Source of the DNA: Mycosarcoma maydis
Taxonomy: Eukaryota > Basidiomycota > Ustilaginomycetes > Ustilaginales
Reading direction: 5' to 3'
DNA length: 64,000 nucleotides
Assembly: GCF_000328475.2 (NCBI RefSeq)
Contig: NC_026488.1
Location: 620,001-684,000, forward strand
This document shows positions 36,928 through 49,055 of this stretch, piece by piece (position 1 is the stretch's first letter; each line of letters begins with the position of its first letter). A model generated the notes under the pieces. That model was not told where the DNA came from, did not search any database, and worked only from the letters and a program-made list of their open reading frames with translations. A program made the translations under genes and the position numbers.

Positions 36928-36934
36928 ATATAAG
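36928..36934 (+). promoter_or_regulatory. TATA-like element of the secreted Ser/Gly-rich protein gene
   Basis: ATATAAG lies 84 bp upstream of ATG 37018, a usual distance for a strong, regulated fungal promoter. It is assigned by motif and position only. Confidence 0.4.
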
Positions 36935-37017
36935 AAGCCTCCTCTTGCTTCTCATAGGATCACTCACTCCTTCAGACCACATCTCTCTTGCCTTGCCTTT
37001 ATCGCTATCCAGTAACC

Positions 37018-37786
37018 ATGGTTCAAAAGTTCAGCGCTGTATGGCTCACTCTCCTCGCATGCGCTTTGGCTGTCCACGCCCTCGAACCCACGCCGGCTCC
37101 CATTGCCAAGAGGCAACGTAAGTAGAAGTTTTACCCTCCCAATTAACTCAACCAACATAAACCTGACTTTTCGTCATGCCTATCTCATCTCGTTCATCTC
37201 AACAGTCAACTTCCCCAGCTTCAGTGATCCTGGTATCGACTACGAGAATCCTTATCAGCTTTCGACCTACTACGATGGCGTGTTTTCTTCCCTCGCGTCT
37301 CAGTATCCCAACTATGGACCACAAATGAGGAGTGCGCAAGCGAGTGTCTACTCTTACCTCGGCATTATTAGTAGTGAATACTACCGTACCGCAACCGTTT
37401 CGCCTAATGCAGCAGCCACGCCAAGCAGAGGCTCCTCGGGCGGTAGTGGTGGCCAATCCACCGGTGCAGGACTAGGTGGTGCATCCGGCTCTGGCTCTGG
37501 CTCTGGCTCGTCCTCGGGCTCCAGCTCTGGTTCAGGTCTTGGGTCTTCGTCGAATGCTGGTTCAGGACAAAACCCTGGTTCCGGTTCTGGTATGAGCTCT
37601 GGAACTACCTCCAGCGGCTCTGGCTCCAGCTCTGGCTCTGGCTCCAACAATGGCTCTGGCTCCAACAATGGCTCTGGTTCCGGTGGTTCGAGGAACGATG
37701 CAAGTGGCACGCTGGCTTGCCAGCCTCTTCTCTTGACTCTTACCGCAGTGAGCTTCGCTCTCCTAGCTGGAACCCTCGTAGTTTAG
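37018..37786 (+). CDS. Secreted Ser/Gly-rich protein with Kex2 site and probable GPI anchor, two exons
   Basis: Exon 1 is 37018-37117, the intron 37118-37205 (GTAAGT to CAACAG) and exon 2 is 37206-37786; phase 1 joins cleanly for 226 residues. Residues 1-21 form a signal peptide (hydrophobic core [13 protein letters not shown], cleavage near V-H-A). A Kex2-type K31-R32 follows, so the mature chain would begin at Gln33. Residues about 35-95 are a Tyr-rich folded-looking region ([14 protein letters not shown]). Residues about 105-195 are Ser/Gly repeats. The end ([11 protein letters not shown] then a hydrophobic tail to the last residue) is a typical GPI signal. I know no named family. A wall-linked or secreted role is inferred; an effector role is possible but unproven. 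Confidence 0.83.
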
Positions 37787-38909
37787 CCAGGTCAGCTCGG
37801 CTTGCCGCCACAGCACAACCTGGCTTGTAGCTATCCAAGTAATTTCGAGCACTTTGCCCTTTCTGTCAACTAGTCCAAACATACATTCTACCAACATTCT
37901 TACTATCGAGTAGTTCCATCCTTGTTCTACTTCCAAGCTATTCACTTTCACAACGCCCGAATGACTTTTTTCTCGTGTTCAGAATCAATAAGTGAAGCCG
38001 ACCTGAACGGTATCAGAGACTGTTGAGTGTTACATCAACGCTTACACTGTGTCGCTTTCCCACTATAACTTCTTGGTCAGAACGGTTGTCGAGGAGACGG
38101 CGCAGAATGAATCGTGAACGTGTCTTGTCTGATGGCTTTCGCCATTACATTTTTCGGAAACAACCGAAAGGCAACATGTCTCGGATATTACCACCGTAAC
38201 CTCCTGGTTGTCTTCGATTGGCTTCGCGTTTTTTCGGCGCAGTTATTGTTTTTTCTGTGTCCAACACAGACGGAAACGGCATGGAAACGGTGCGTCACAT
38301 CACGATCGTAGCCCTGCCTTCTACGAAGTCAATGCTTTTCTAGCTCCTCGCGATCAAAGCTCGCTAGATCCTGTTTGGAGTCCAAACCCTGTCCAGCCTG
38401 CTCGGCTCTCCGTTTCTTGTACCCGGAGCCTAACTTCCGTTGCAAAGATACACAAAGAGCTTACGATCCACAAATGTCAATTAGAGTGCAGTGCAGAATA
38501 GCTAGGCAGGGGAAGGATATATGGGTTTTTTTTGTTGATTGACGCTAAGGAGCGTTAGGGAGACATGGCATGCTCGAGGGTTACCTCTGACCAGCATCCA
38601 CAATATCCATGGAAACATGAGAAGCAACCATGCTTTCCCCGCATCCGAGGGCTGTCACTGGTACTCTGGCTTTGCTGCTTGCTCATCTTTCTCCTTTGCC
38701 TCTTGTTCAACTTCCTACATTCCAATGTGAAACGAGTTTGAGCTTCCACAGAAAGAAGACGTGTAATAGCAGGTTCTGCAACTCCATAAAAGTGCCAGAC
38801 GGTCAACTCTTTCCTTTACTTAAGAAGTAGGGAGGAGAAGGACTTGTCCGACTACCAACAACAACTTCCACAGCGGTCAGTTAGCCTGTCTAATAGCCTT
38901 GGATCCACC
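37787..38909. other. Spacer upstream of the DUF3712 giant gene
   Basis: No gene is recognised. The bases just before 38910 include CTTCCACAG at about 38867-38875, which could be the acceptor of a leader intron; no matching upstream coding exon was found. Confidence 0.4.
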
Positions 38910-41900
38910 ATGACCAGCGACGGCTACGGCTCCCAAGAGCATTTGCGTCGTCGCATTGCCCAGCGAAACAGCAGAAACCTCGACTCAACCTCAGATGCTC
39001 AGTATTATCAACCAGGCCAGCCAGTCGGTTTCCTTCGTGCTCGAGGAACAGCCTACGAGAAAAAGTATCTCTCGAGGAAGCTGGGCTGCTGCTGCCTCTG
39101 TATCGCTCCGGTTACTCTTCTCATTGTTTTGGCACTTACCTTTTTCCCAATCCTCTATGCGCTTGCCAACCATACACTTCACACCGCAGTACTGCATGTG
39201 TATCAATCCAACATTACCTCTCCCGGCAACAATTCATTCCCCATCACACTCGAAGGCCAAGTCAAGAAGGTCGGCATCTTCCCAGCACGCCTGTACTTTC
39301 GTGAGCCCGTCCAAGTATGGTGGGTGCCACCGCCTCGTCCAGGCGAAAAAGCCTCACCCCAGACATTGAAAGAGGTGCACCTCGGTCAAATGAGATTTGA
39401 CTCTATCGGTGCCGCAGCAGGCCATGCAAGAATCAAACAGGTATGCTCGAACTCTTTGCCCCCCAGAGACATGACCGCCAACTGAACAAGTATACATGTA
39501 ACCCTTTTTTTGGGAACAGGCAACCACATTTGACATCCATGATGTCGAGGCCTTTGGTGAATTTGCAAAGTTTCTCATCACAAAGCCTGAGTTTACCTGG
39601 AAGATCAACTGCAGCAGCGTCCATGCTGAAGCATTTGGCTTCCTACCCACCTACAAAAATTTGGTCTTCAACAAGCATGTCGTCGTCAAAGGATTCAACA
39701 ATTTTGAAGATGTTCAAGTGCTCGACTTTCAGCTACCAGGTAGCGATCCCCGAGGCGGCGCTTCCTTTGCAGCTACCGTTTCGCTTTCCAATCCTTCCCC
39801 ATTTGGATTTCAGTTAGGAACGCTCTCAGTGGATCTGTTCTACAAGGGCATGTATCTTGGCCCCGCAAGCACCACCAATCTCAATGTTACCGCTGGGCTC
39901 AATGTTGCAACTCTCAACGGCAGGGTTCTTCCACAAAATGACAATGCCACTGCTCTCGAGCTGCTAGGCCAACTATTCACAGGATACATCAATGGCCACG
40001 CTGTTCCTACAATTGCTCGTGGGGTTTCGGCTACTCAGAACAATGGCGAGTCGGTTGGCTGGCTAAGTCAAGGAATCAGTGCTCTCGAGCTAGGTGTCCC
40101 TTTGAAATCGCCCGTACCCATCAACCCCATCAAAGGACTCAACATTGTCACTCTGTCTCTTGTCTACACACCGGAAACTGCTTATTCGCCTACTGCCTAC
40201 TCGAGCGCAATTTCGGCCGATCTTGTACTTCCTTTCGGCATCCCTCTGTCAATTGTCAATGCCGCAAATACATTCACCATCCTTTATGATGGCGTTCAGG
40301 TGGCTACCATCAATTCAGCCTATTCGAATTCTACAACGCAGCTCACAGTCATCAACTCTGGAAACGCAGCTGGTACCGTCAACTTGACTTTGCCCCCTTC
40401 CCAGTTGACGTTGGCAAACAATACCCAAGCCGCTCGTACCGAGCTTGAGCGCTTTCAGTCCTACCTTACACTCACCAACGGCACTGCGGTTCGTCTACAG
40501 GGAGCTTCCAAAGCTATCACCGATACTCCCATGGGACGTGTCGTTCTCGACGGGATCGTCTTTGACGTTAACAGCGGCCTGCTTGGACTGCAGGGGCTTG
40601 CGGCTTACCCGTCGGTGATAAATCAAGTAGATGCGACGGGCGGAACTCGACAAGGTATCAGCCTCTTGGTCTCTGCAACATTGATCAATCCTTCTAACCT
40701 GAATCTGTCTTTGGGAGACATCTCCTTTCAAATGGTGAATCATGATGTCATCGGAATTGCTACTATCCCCAACCTCAACTTGATGCCTGGTCGCAATGAC
40801 ATCAATGCAACGGCCATCTTTGACGCCAACGCAAGTCCACGTGGCCTTGAAACTCTTAATCGCTTCATCTCGGGCCAAGACACAAGTATTGAGATCAACG
40901 GGTTTTCAGGCTCCACCAACATCGCATCTCTCCTCCCAGCTCTTTCTCTAATCAGGCTCAACACAACATTACCAGGATTAAAGACAACTCTAATCAGCAA
41001 TGCCAACCTCACCGTTTTGGAAACGACAGGTGTTTCAGACAACATTGCCAACGCCACTGTCTTCCTTTCCAATCCTTTCACAACGTCGCTGACCATCACC
41101 CAAATTCGGTCCAACGTTACATCCCACGGCATCTATGTGGCCTCTATCGACACGCCGCTCAGCTTCGTAGCCACTGGACATGCAGTCACGCAGTCGCCAC
41201 CCATCCCGCTGGGCCTCAATCTGTATCCTCCCGACTTGTTTGGTCTCGTGCGAGCTCTTGCGCTGCAGAGTGGACAGGATCCGATCTACATAGATGCTCT
41301 GGTTCAGCTTGGCGGCTACAGCATGACGCCCTCCACGGAGGCCAACTCTCGTCGTTCGCTTATGCAAGAGGCAGTCGGTGATGAGATGGCCGGATTGCTC
41401 GTAAACAAGTCAGAAGGCGAGTGGTCTCTGGGCTACTATCGAGAGGAGCCAACATCACTCTGGAAGCGCGACAACCTGTTCACGGGATTTGACCTGCCAA
41501 GCTACGTTGACCGTGCTTTTGGATCTGCTACTGCGAACTTGGAAATCGTTGCCGCTGCCTCAGTCGGCAATTATGAGACAACGTTTACCTTGGCACAACA
41601 GGACGTGCCACTAGGAACGGATGTGACGCTCAACAGACTGCTTCCTGTCCTTGCTCGACCAATTGTGCAAAAGATTGTAGATGGTGCTACTCTCAAGATC
41701 GACAGAGTTACCATCCTTGATCCTCAGCAACAGTCCTTCCAGACTGCTCTCCAAGGAACGATCACCGACACGGGTCCCTTTGATGCCACTCTAGAATTTG
41801 CTGAGGGATTGAACGTTACGTGGAACGGGCGTCTATTGGGTAAATTGGCAATGCCAAATGTCTCGTTCGTAGCAGATGTGGGAGCTACATTAGAGATCAT

Positions 41901-44900
41901 GGCCCAATTTGTGGTTGCCGATGTTGACTACCTGACCGAGTTCACACGTTACATGGTCACAGAACGGAGCTTCGTGTGGAATATTGCTGGCGAGAATCTT
42001 CGCGTTGCGGCGCTTGGCATCGAAATTGACGGGATCTCCTTCTCCAAGAATGTGATTCTCAGCGCCTTTGATGGTCTTGTGAACAGCGTCATCATCAACT
42101 CCTTCGATCTACCCTCGAACGATCCAGCAGGTGGAATACACCTCACTGCAGCCGCAACGATCTACAATCCTTCGCAAGTCGGGGTTCAACTCTCTCGATT
42201 TGGGCTGAATCTAGCTCGCAACAATACGATCCTGGGTCCAGGATCCGTCGATGAACCATTTGTGCTGCAAGCATTGGCCGTGACCACGCTTCCTTTGGCA
42301 GGCAGACTGATACCTCAAACGACAGATCAGGGCCTGGCTGTACTGTCTGAAGTATTTCAGCGCTTCATCGACAACATTAACACGGATCTCACTGTCAGCG
42401 GTGACTATGCAGGTCCAGCGTCTGTCACTTGGCTTAACGAAGGAATCAAGGCTCTTGTCGTTCAGGTGTCCCTGCCATCTCAGAGCTTCACCGTACTGCG
42501 TACTATCTCCATCAACCAGATCGCGCTTTATTTCACCCAGGATACCGCTTGGAATCCATCTACCAGTTCGAACAATACGCAGGCAGAATTTTTCCTGCCG
42601 TTCGCTTTTCCTGTCGATATACAGCAGGGAGGCGGGAAGTTCATTGCCAACTATCAAAATCAAGACATGGCAGAGCTCGATATCCCACTGTCGCCCTCCA
42701 TCACAGATGTCACTTTGCGCATAGTGACCCTCATGTTCACTAACATCCCCTTCGACGTTTATGCGCCAGGTCACAACGCTTTCTCACAATCCTTGACCGA
42801 CACCACGGCAGGTACACAAGTCACCTTCAATCTGCATGGCAGAGCTAATACTAAGATCGACACTGCTGCGGGGCTTGTATCAATCAATCAAATTCCTTTC
42901 GATGTCAATACCAACTTGTTGGGCTTACAAAACCTGAATGCTCGCCCAGCGACCATTGCCAACCTGGACGTCTTTCACGGTTATCCCTCATACCTACAGA
43001 TCAATGCCGATGCTACTCTCTTCAATCCGTCTCACGTCACAATTGGTGCTGGTGACGTTACCTTGGATGTCTTTTTCATGGACAGAAACATCGGTACGGC
43101 CGTAATCAATGGCCTGGTACTTGTTCCAGGTACTAACATTGTCCCGACGCAGGTTCACTACTCTCCGCAAGGTGCACTCAACGTTGCCGCCGGCCAGCAG
43201 CTGTTGGAAAACTATGTTCAGGGGATTGTTTCAACAATTGACATTCGGGGTTCACAAAGTACCACACCCATCGCTTCGCTCAAGCAGGCTCTCTCAGGTA
43301 TCCGCTTGCAAGCCGATATTCCACCGTTGCACCAGCTTCTACTCGCTCGTGCGAGGTTGGTCATTCCTTCCAACATTGCTCAGACGGGCATAGCGCAGGC
43401 CAACTTTGATCTGCATAATCCGTTCACCGCCTCCATTAGCCTACTCAAAGTAAAGCCCGACGCATTGTACCAAGGCATCGTGCTCGGTCATATTGATGAA
43501 GATCTGTCGAGAAATCCGATCACCGCAGCTGGTCATACTACCGTGACGTCCCGCTTCCTTCCACTCCATTTCAACCTTGATCCGAAAACGCTCATACGCT
43601 TCGTACAGGCAGCCGCGGCATCTACAGGCACAGATCTTGGTCCTTTGCCACCGCTCTTTGATCGAGTGCTCGGACAAGCTTCAACACAAACATCAATCAG
43701 TCCATTCCCAGACTCAAATCCTCCAAGCTGTTGTTCCGGGCAGCAATTCGATGTACTTGGCGCTGTCCTCCGAACTTTGCAGGGTCTCGAGACGACACTG
43801 AATGTGCAGTCGAGCGACAAGCTTGACGACTATGCTGTCAACCTCAACGTTGTTCAGCAACCAGTGCCAACCGATACAGACAGAAGTGCTCTTTACCTGC
43901 TCGCTCCTGCCGGTGCTCCGATAGTGCAAGACATTGTGCAACAGGCAGTGCTTACTGTCACAACCGCTAATATCACCGGCATTACCAACGCGGGATTTGA
44001 CGTTTCGTTGCAAGGCTCTCTAACCAATACTGGTCCTTTCGACGCCTTAATCGATTTTACTGAGCCGCTGACAGTGACATGGCAAGGGAGGGACATTGCT
44101 CAACTATCTCTCCCCTCTATCTGTGCTTTTGCAAACGTGGGTGTGCCCAACCTCTCCACGCAAGGTCACTTGACCATCACCAACCTTGGCGCCTTTACCG
44201 ATTTTGCCATTTATATCTTACACAATGAATCCTTCGAATGGACCGTCTCATCGAATCGTCTCACTCTTCGAGCCCTGGAGATCATCTTTAGCAATGTCGA
44301 TTTCTCCAAGACAATTGGCTTTAAGTCTTTCAACGGCCTCGCTGGTGTCACTGCATCCAACTTTGACGTCCACGGCGAGACAGGCAAATCTTTGTTGATA
44401 CGAGCAGGCGCTTCGATCCCGAGCCCAGCCACTCTGGGTATCCAGCTCGATACTGCAAACTTTGAGATCTTCTTCTTAGGAACTGACATTGGGCCAGTAC
44501 ACGGCAGCAACGTGTTCCTTCCTGCTCTCGGGACCATCAACACGACACTCGAAGGGGAAATCACGTTCAAGTCAGGACGCGACCTACAGAACACAGGGAT
44601 TCTTTTCAGCAACTTCCTTCAAGGCAAAGCGCAAATCATTGAGGTTCGAGGTGTTTCTGTCGTCACGCAGGCGAATGGCAACCAGCCCGTAAATTGGCTG
44701 AGCGCTGCGTTCAAAACGCTGACCTTGCAGGTCTCACTTCCCGGCCACATCTACCAGCTCATCTTCTCCATCACGATTTCGGACTTTACCATCTATGTCC
44801 AAGGTGACCCTGCTGACTCGTATGTGGTGCCTACAAGTTCGAATTCAACGCTTGCTACTTTTGCAAACCCCTTTACCTTCAGCTTGCAGCCAATTCAAGC

Positions 44901-46593
44901 GGCAGCGCACATCAACCTCTCATACGCTAATGGTGACACTGCGTACCTTGACCTTCCACAGACCAACGTGCAAGGAGGAACGTCGCGTGGTCCCAACGAC
45001 ATTCAGGCAATTCAACTCATGTGGCGTCGGCAGAGCCTCGTCGCTGTTGACAGGTCGAGCTTCCAGACTTTCTTTGCACAGCTCACAGACACGCCGAGAG
45101 GCACCTTTGATATGAGAGGCGGAGTGGATGTGGTTGCAAAGACAGTTATAGGTAACATCCCTATCTCTGGGATTCCATTCGCCGTCACCACTTCGCTTGC
45201 TGGTATCAACAGCTTCAATCACGTTGCCACCTTGTCTGATGCAGTAGTCAGCAGTGGAACGCCTGACTTTGTGTGGGTACCGATCAAAGTCACACTCACA
45301 AACCCCTCGAACATCACTGTCTTTACCAACGAGGTATTCCTTCCTGCTATTTTCCGAGGTGTTTTCGTGGGGCGAGCCGAGATTCCGGTGCTTGGTCTCA
45401 TCCCGGGCGAGAACGTGGCGCAAGCCTATTTCTACTACTCTCCTGCAAACGCCAATGACTCGACGGCTCAAGAGCTATTCACGCTGTATATCCAGCCATC
45501 CATCTCAGACGGCACCTCACCTCAATCTGCCCCACTCACCATTGACGGTACACGAGCGCCATTGACAAATTTGACTCTGTACGACTCCTTGCGTCCTGCT
45601 ATCGCTGGAGCCACGGCCACCACAGTGTTGAACGGAATTGGTTCTCGCATCGTCACTCATATCAACGTTTATCTTACTATCGAGACTATTACTACCGGAC
45701 TGTCGAATCTTCTACTCGGAGGAGCTACACTACCTGTGGTCGAAATCGATCTGACTGCGCGGAACGAATTGGGCACCAATTTGTACATCACTGCCCTGCA
45801 AACGTCTGCAAAGATCGCTGGCACGAAGCCAGTCGATGCAAACAATCCAGATGCACGGGTATCGTTCACGTTTCCAACTGCGTTTTCTGTACCGGCCAAA
45901 GGAACTAGCAGCTCTGTCAGAGTGCCAAATGTGGTGCTGCCGAAAGGACTATTGGCTTCGTTGCCAGTCATTGGCCAAAATCTCGACCTATACAACAACT
46001 TGCCTGTCCGAATCGGGCCGTCCGTTGACGACAGCTATTTCGCCCCCGGTCTCAACTACATTGAGCTCAATGTCGACACAGCTTACTCCCTGGATCTTGC
46101 TGGACTGATCATCCCCATCGGCGGGCCAATTCGCACTCTCGAGGAACTGTTGAACACGATCTTACAAGCCGGTGCAAACCTCGGCAGTCTGATAGATGGC
46201 CTACCAAACCTTTTGACGCAAGCGCTACAGGGCAACCTCATCGGTGGCTTGGATCAGGAAGCTAAGCAGGTTGTCTGTACGCTGACGCAGCTTACAAATG
46301 GTCTAACAGGCAACCTTCTGGATAGTATTCTGTCAGATGCCAGCTGCCCGAACCGTCCCTCGTCTTCGTCGGCACCAGTGTCATCGACCGTAGCGTCTAG
46401 CTCAGTCATCCCGTCTTCGTCTTCGTCCTCGACAGGGACGGGTACCCCGACTTCTCCGACTGACGCCACATCCATCACAACTCGTACTTCGGTAGAGTCA
46501 GCAACTGACCAAGGAGAGCGAGCATCGCCTACCGCTCAGACGTCTCCAGCAACCGCCACGCCTTCTCCTGCCCTTCTTACGCTCCCCTTTTGA
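38910..46593 (+). CDS. Giant DUF3712 (Tag1-like) single-pass membrane protein
   Basis: Exon 1 is 38910-39440 and exon 2 is 39520-46593, with a 79-nt intron (GTATGC to GGAACAG) in phase 0. ATG 38910 is in CCACCATG. The product is 2534 residues. A cytosolic tail of about 60 residues and a Cys cluster (KLGCCCLC, possible palmitoylation) precede one membrane span at about 64-86. The rest is luminal or extracellular with many N-x-S/T sites and a Ser/Thr-rich end. Three long repeats begin near residues 225, 1015 and 1769, each opening with an F-x-K ... F-x-x-F/L-x-G ... FDLP-like block and N-P-S motifs of DUF3712. Yeast Tag1, a vacuolar DUF3712 protein, has been linked to stopping autophagy; the cellular role here is inferred from family only. 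Confidence 0.88.
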
Positions 46594-47438
46594 GTCCCTC
46601 TACGGCTACTCGATAGCAAGACAATTACTCTGGTTTCGTTTCTCCATGCTCGAACGACTTCATTTCATGGCCTTTTGCTGCAAGTTGTCTTTTACAGCAG
46701 CGTGTTCTCCTCCTTTTGTAGCCTCTTCCGTATCTGCTTCTTTTTGGCTCCGAATCATGAATGACTTTCCGCTTGAAAACCAGAAGTACCAAACGCTTAT
46801 TTTTTGCTCCTTGGCGTCTGCGTGCAGCGTGTGGCGGGCATCTTCTGTCTCGCCAAGTTGACGGGGGTTTTGGTTTTGATTTTCTTTCACAGCAGCATGC
46901 TTTGTGGACATTAGCATCGCTCTTTCGTACACAGGCTCAGCCTCGTCCTCCCACATTCTCAGGCGAAGTATTCACGGCCATTGCGCCGTTACATATCACG
47001 CATTGGTTTTGAATTGGACGATCAAGGGATAGTTGAACTGAGTCTAAGTCGTTTTGCGCACTTGCAAAACTGATTTGTTGGTACGCAAGGTCGACTACTT
47101 CAAGCGAAGGTGGACGAGAACTTCTTTTGTGAGCGTTGAGAAATGGAGATGAGGGGAACAATTCGCGCGTACAAGAAAAAGCGAGCAACTTTGAAGGAAC
47201 TGAGCAAATAGCGAGCTAATCGTGAATGCGACAATTGAAGGGAGTTCTGGAGGAAAAGGCACGCTAAACATCGTAAGCCATTCGCAATTAATGAAGAAGA
47301 GAGTCAAAGTGTTGCGTCTACATGTAGTATAAGTATGTTGCAACATAGCGGCAAAATGAGGCTATCAGAACCAAGAGTAGCAGGTAATGCCTGTGAGTGC
47401 TAAGGCGCTCCATCGCTGCTGCCCACTGCGTGTGCAGA
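46594..47438. other. Spacer between convergent DUF3712 and tetraspan genes
   Basis: No gene is seen; it probably contains the two 3' UTRs. Confidence 0.4.
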
Positions 47439-48725
47439 TTAGGCTTGCTCCAAAGCACTGTTATGTTCGTGTTTGGTCTCATTGAATTGGGGCTTAGTCT
47501 CCATCGCTACACTGTTGCGTCCCGTCTGTTCTTTGAGCTGGAACTTTTCGACCCATTTGGCAGGCAGATGGGGGATAACTGTTGCTGCAACTGATGTTGG
47601 CAACATTCGTGATTGTGAGCACAAAAGCGGTGAGAGAAATTAGCAGACCGTTTACTGGACGGTAGCTTGCACGGTATAAAATACTTACTGCCAGTGATGG
47701 CGGCCAAGAATAGCATTGCGGCTTCAGCAGCAGGCTCATCCATTAAGAAGCTGCTCGTTAGAAGGCATACAGAGGAAGTCAGGAGAGAATGATATTAGTG
47801 GTTTGTAGGCTCTGTCGACGAATCAGCCTGTGCGTACTTACTGGTAATGACCATAGACACCAAACATAGCCAGAGACATAGCAAATCCGACGACGCTAAG
47901 GCCAAGCACGGTACGGTTTAGCCATCGTGGAACAGGTGTGTTAGTGTGCCTCTCCCTCCAAGCGTACATAGCAAGAGCAGGGGAAAAGAGGAAAAGCAAG
48001 ATGGCAACAGCAAGCCCAACAGCACTAACAGCAAGTGGAGCTTTAAAACCGTGAACAAGTGTCGAAGTGCTGGTCGATGCAAAACTGTAACCATAGCTAC
48101 TTCCTGAGCCGTTACCTGAACCACTGCCGAAGCTACTTCCTGTTCCATAGCTGGAGCTACTTCCCGAGCCATAGCCTGAGCTTGAACCATAGCCTGAGCC
48201 AGAGACCGATCCATAACCAGAGCCTGTGCTTGAACCGGAGCCAAAAGTCGAGCCAGAGCCAGTGCCTGAACCAGAACTCGTGCTTGAACCAGAGCCAATA
48301 GTCGGACTAGAGCCCGTGCTTGAGCCAGAGCCCCATCCGTAAGTATCGTTAGGATTGTAGCCGGATCCAAAGCCACCATCAGCACCAGAGCCCGAGCTCT
48401 GACTCGTAGCAACACACAAAGAAGGACCAGAAAGGGTAAGCGGGTGGAACTTGCGTAAGTTGATCCTGACAAGGGGAACTAGGGAACCACTACGTCAAAC
48501 TTACAGTGTCATAGCTGCTGTCTTTGCTCAATAGTTGATACCTTGGCATGAGCTGTATCGGTATCAAAGAGCCAGTCAATGCGGCATAAATATTGTAGAT
48601 TAGGATCTTAGCAATGTCAAAGCAGAAGGAGATGCCTAACTTACATGGGCAGCGATGGACCAGCTGACGAGCGAGAAAATGCCCGTAAGCACGGCAAGTG
48701 CAAGAATGATGATGTTCGACTTCAT
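47439..48725 (-). CDS. Four-span membrane protein with Ser/Gly-rich loop, five exons
   Basis: Exons in order are 48645-48725, 48505-48552, 47842-48398, 47689-47750 and 47439-47590. Every intron has a GTAAGT donor and AG acceptor, and phases 0, 0, 2, 1 all join, giving 299 residues. Four hydrophobic spans lie near 5-25, 163-188, 206-226 and 235-256. The loop after the first span (about 44-155) is almost only Ser, Gly, Thr and Tyr (GSGSSTGSGYG-like units). The first span is followed by SWSIAAH and LMPRYQLLS. The tail after span four is charged (KWVEKFQLKEQTGRN). The topology resembles MARVEL-like or other fungal tetraspan proteins, but I cannot assign a family. A plasma membrane or wall-sensing role is a guess. 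Confidence 0.78.
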
Positions 48726-49055
48726 CACTGTTATGTTATAAGAGGCCAGTTGAAGTGGTAACGAGAAACAATATGAGTTAGGAAGAGTTGTGTTTGCTCG
48801 ATGGCGATCCAACCAGAGGCTTATATGTCCTCATGGCAACAAGCCTACAATAGTAAGAATATTCGAGCGACGCTTGTAACGCAGACGGTGATCTCAACAG
48901 CTGCTGATGCCAGTCATGGAATGCAAGTCGCAGACCGACATACACATGTCTGGCTACACGCAGTCTTGGACTTGAACGATCTTCGCTTGGTCTGCCTCGG
49001 AACAATCGCCGAACAGGATTTGCAGACATAAGTACGCTCTTACGCTTGTCAGGCT
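48726..49055. other. Spacer upstream of the tetraspan gene, before repeat copy 1
   Basis: No gene is seen; it probably holds the promoter of the minus-strand tetraspan gene. Confidence 0.4.

Larger units (their letters stand above)
35597..37017. other. Spacer between the Zn2Cys6 factor and the secreted Ser/Gly-rich protein
   Basis: No gene is seen. It contains a five-unit CATCGTC tandem (about 35951-35985), many AATCACGAAT words (35860-36090) and a CAAG/AAAG microsatellite (36831-36915). Confidence 0.45.
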
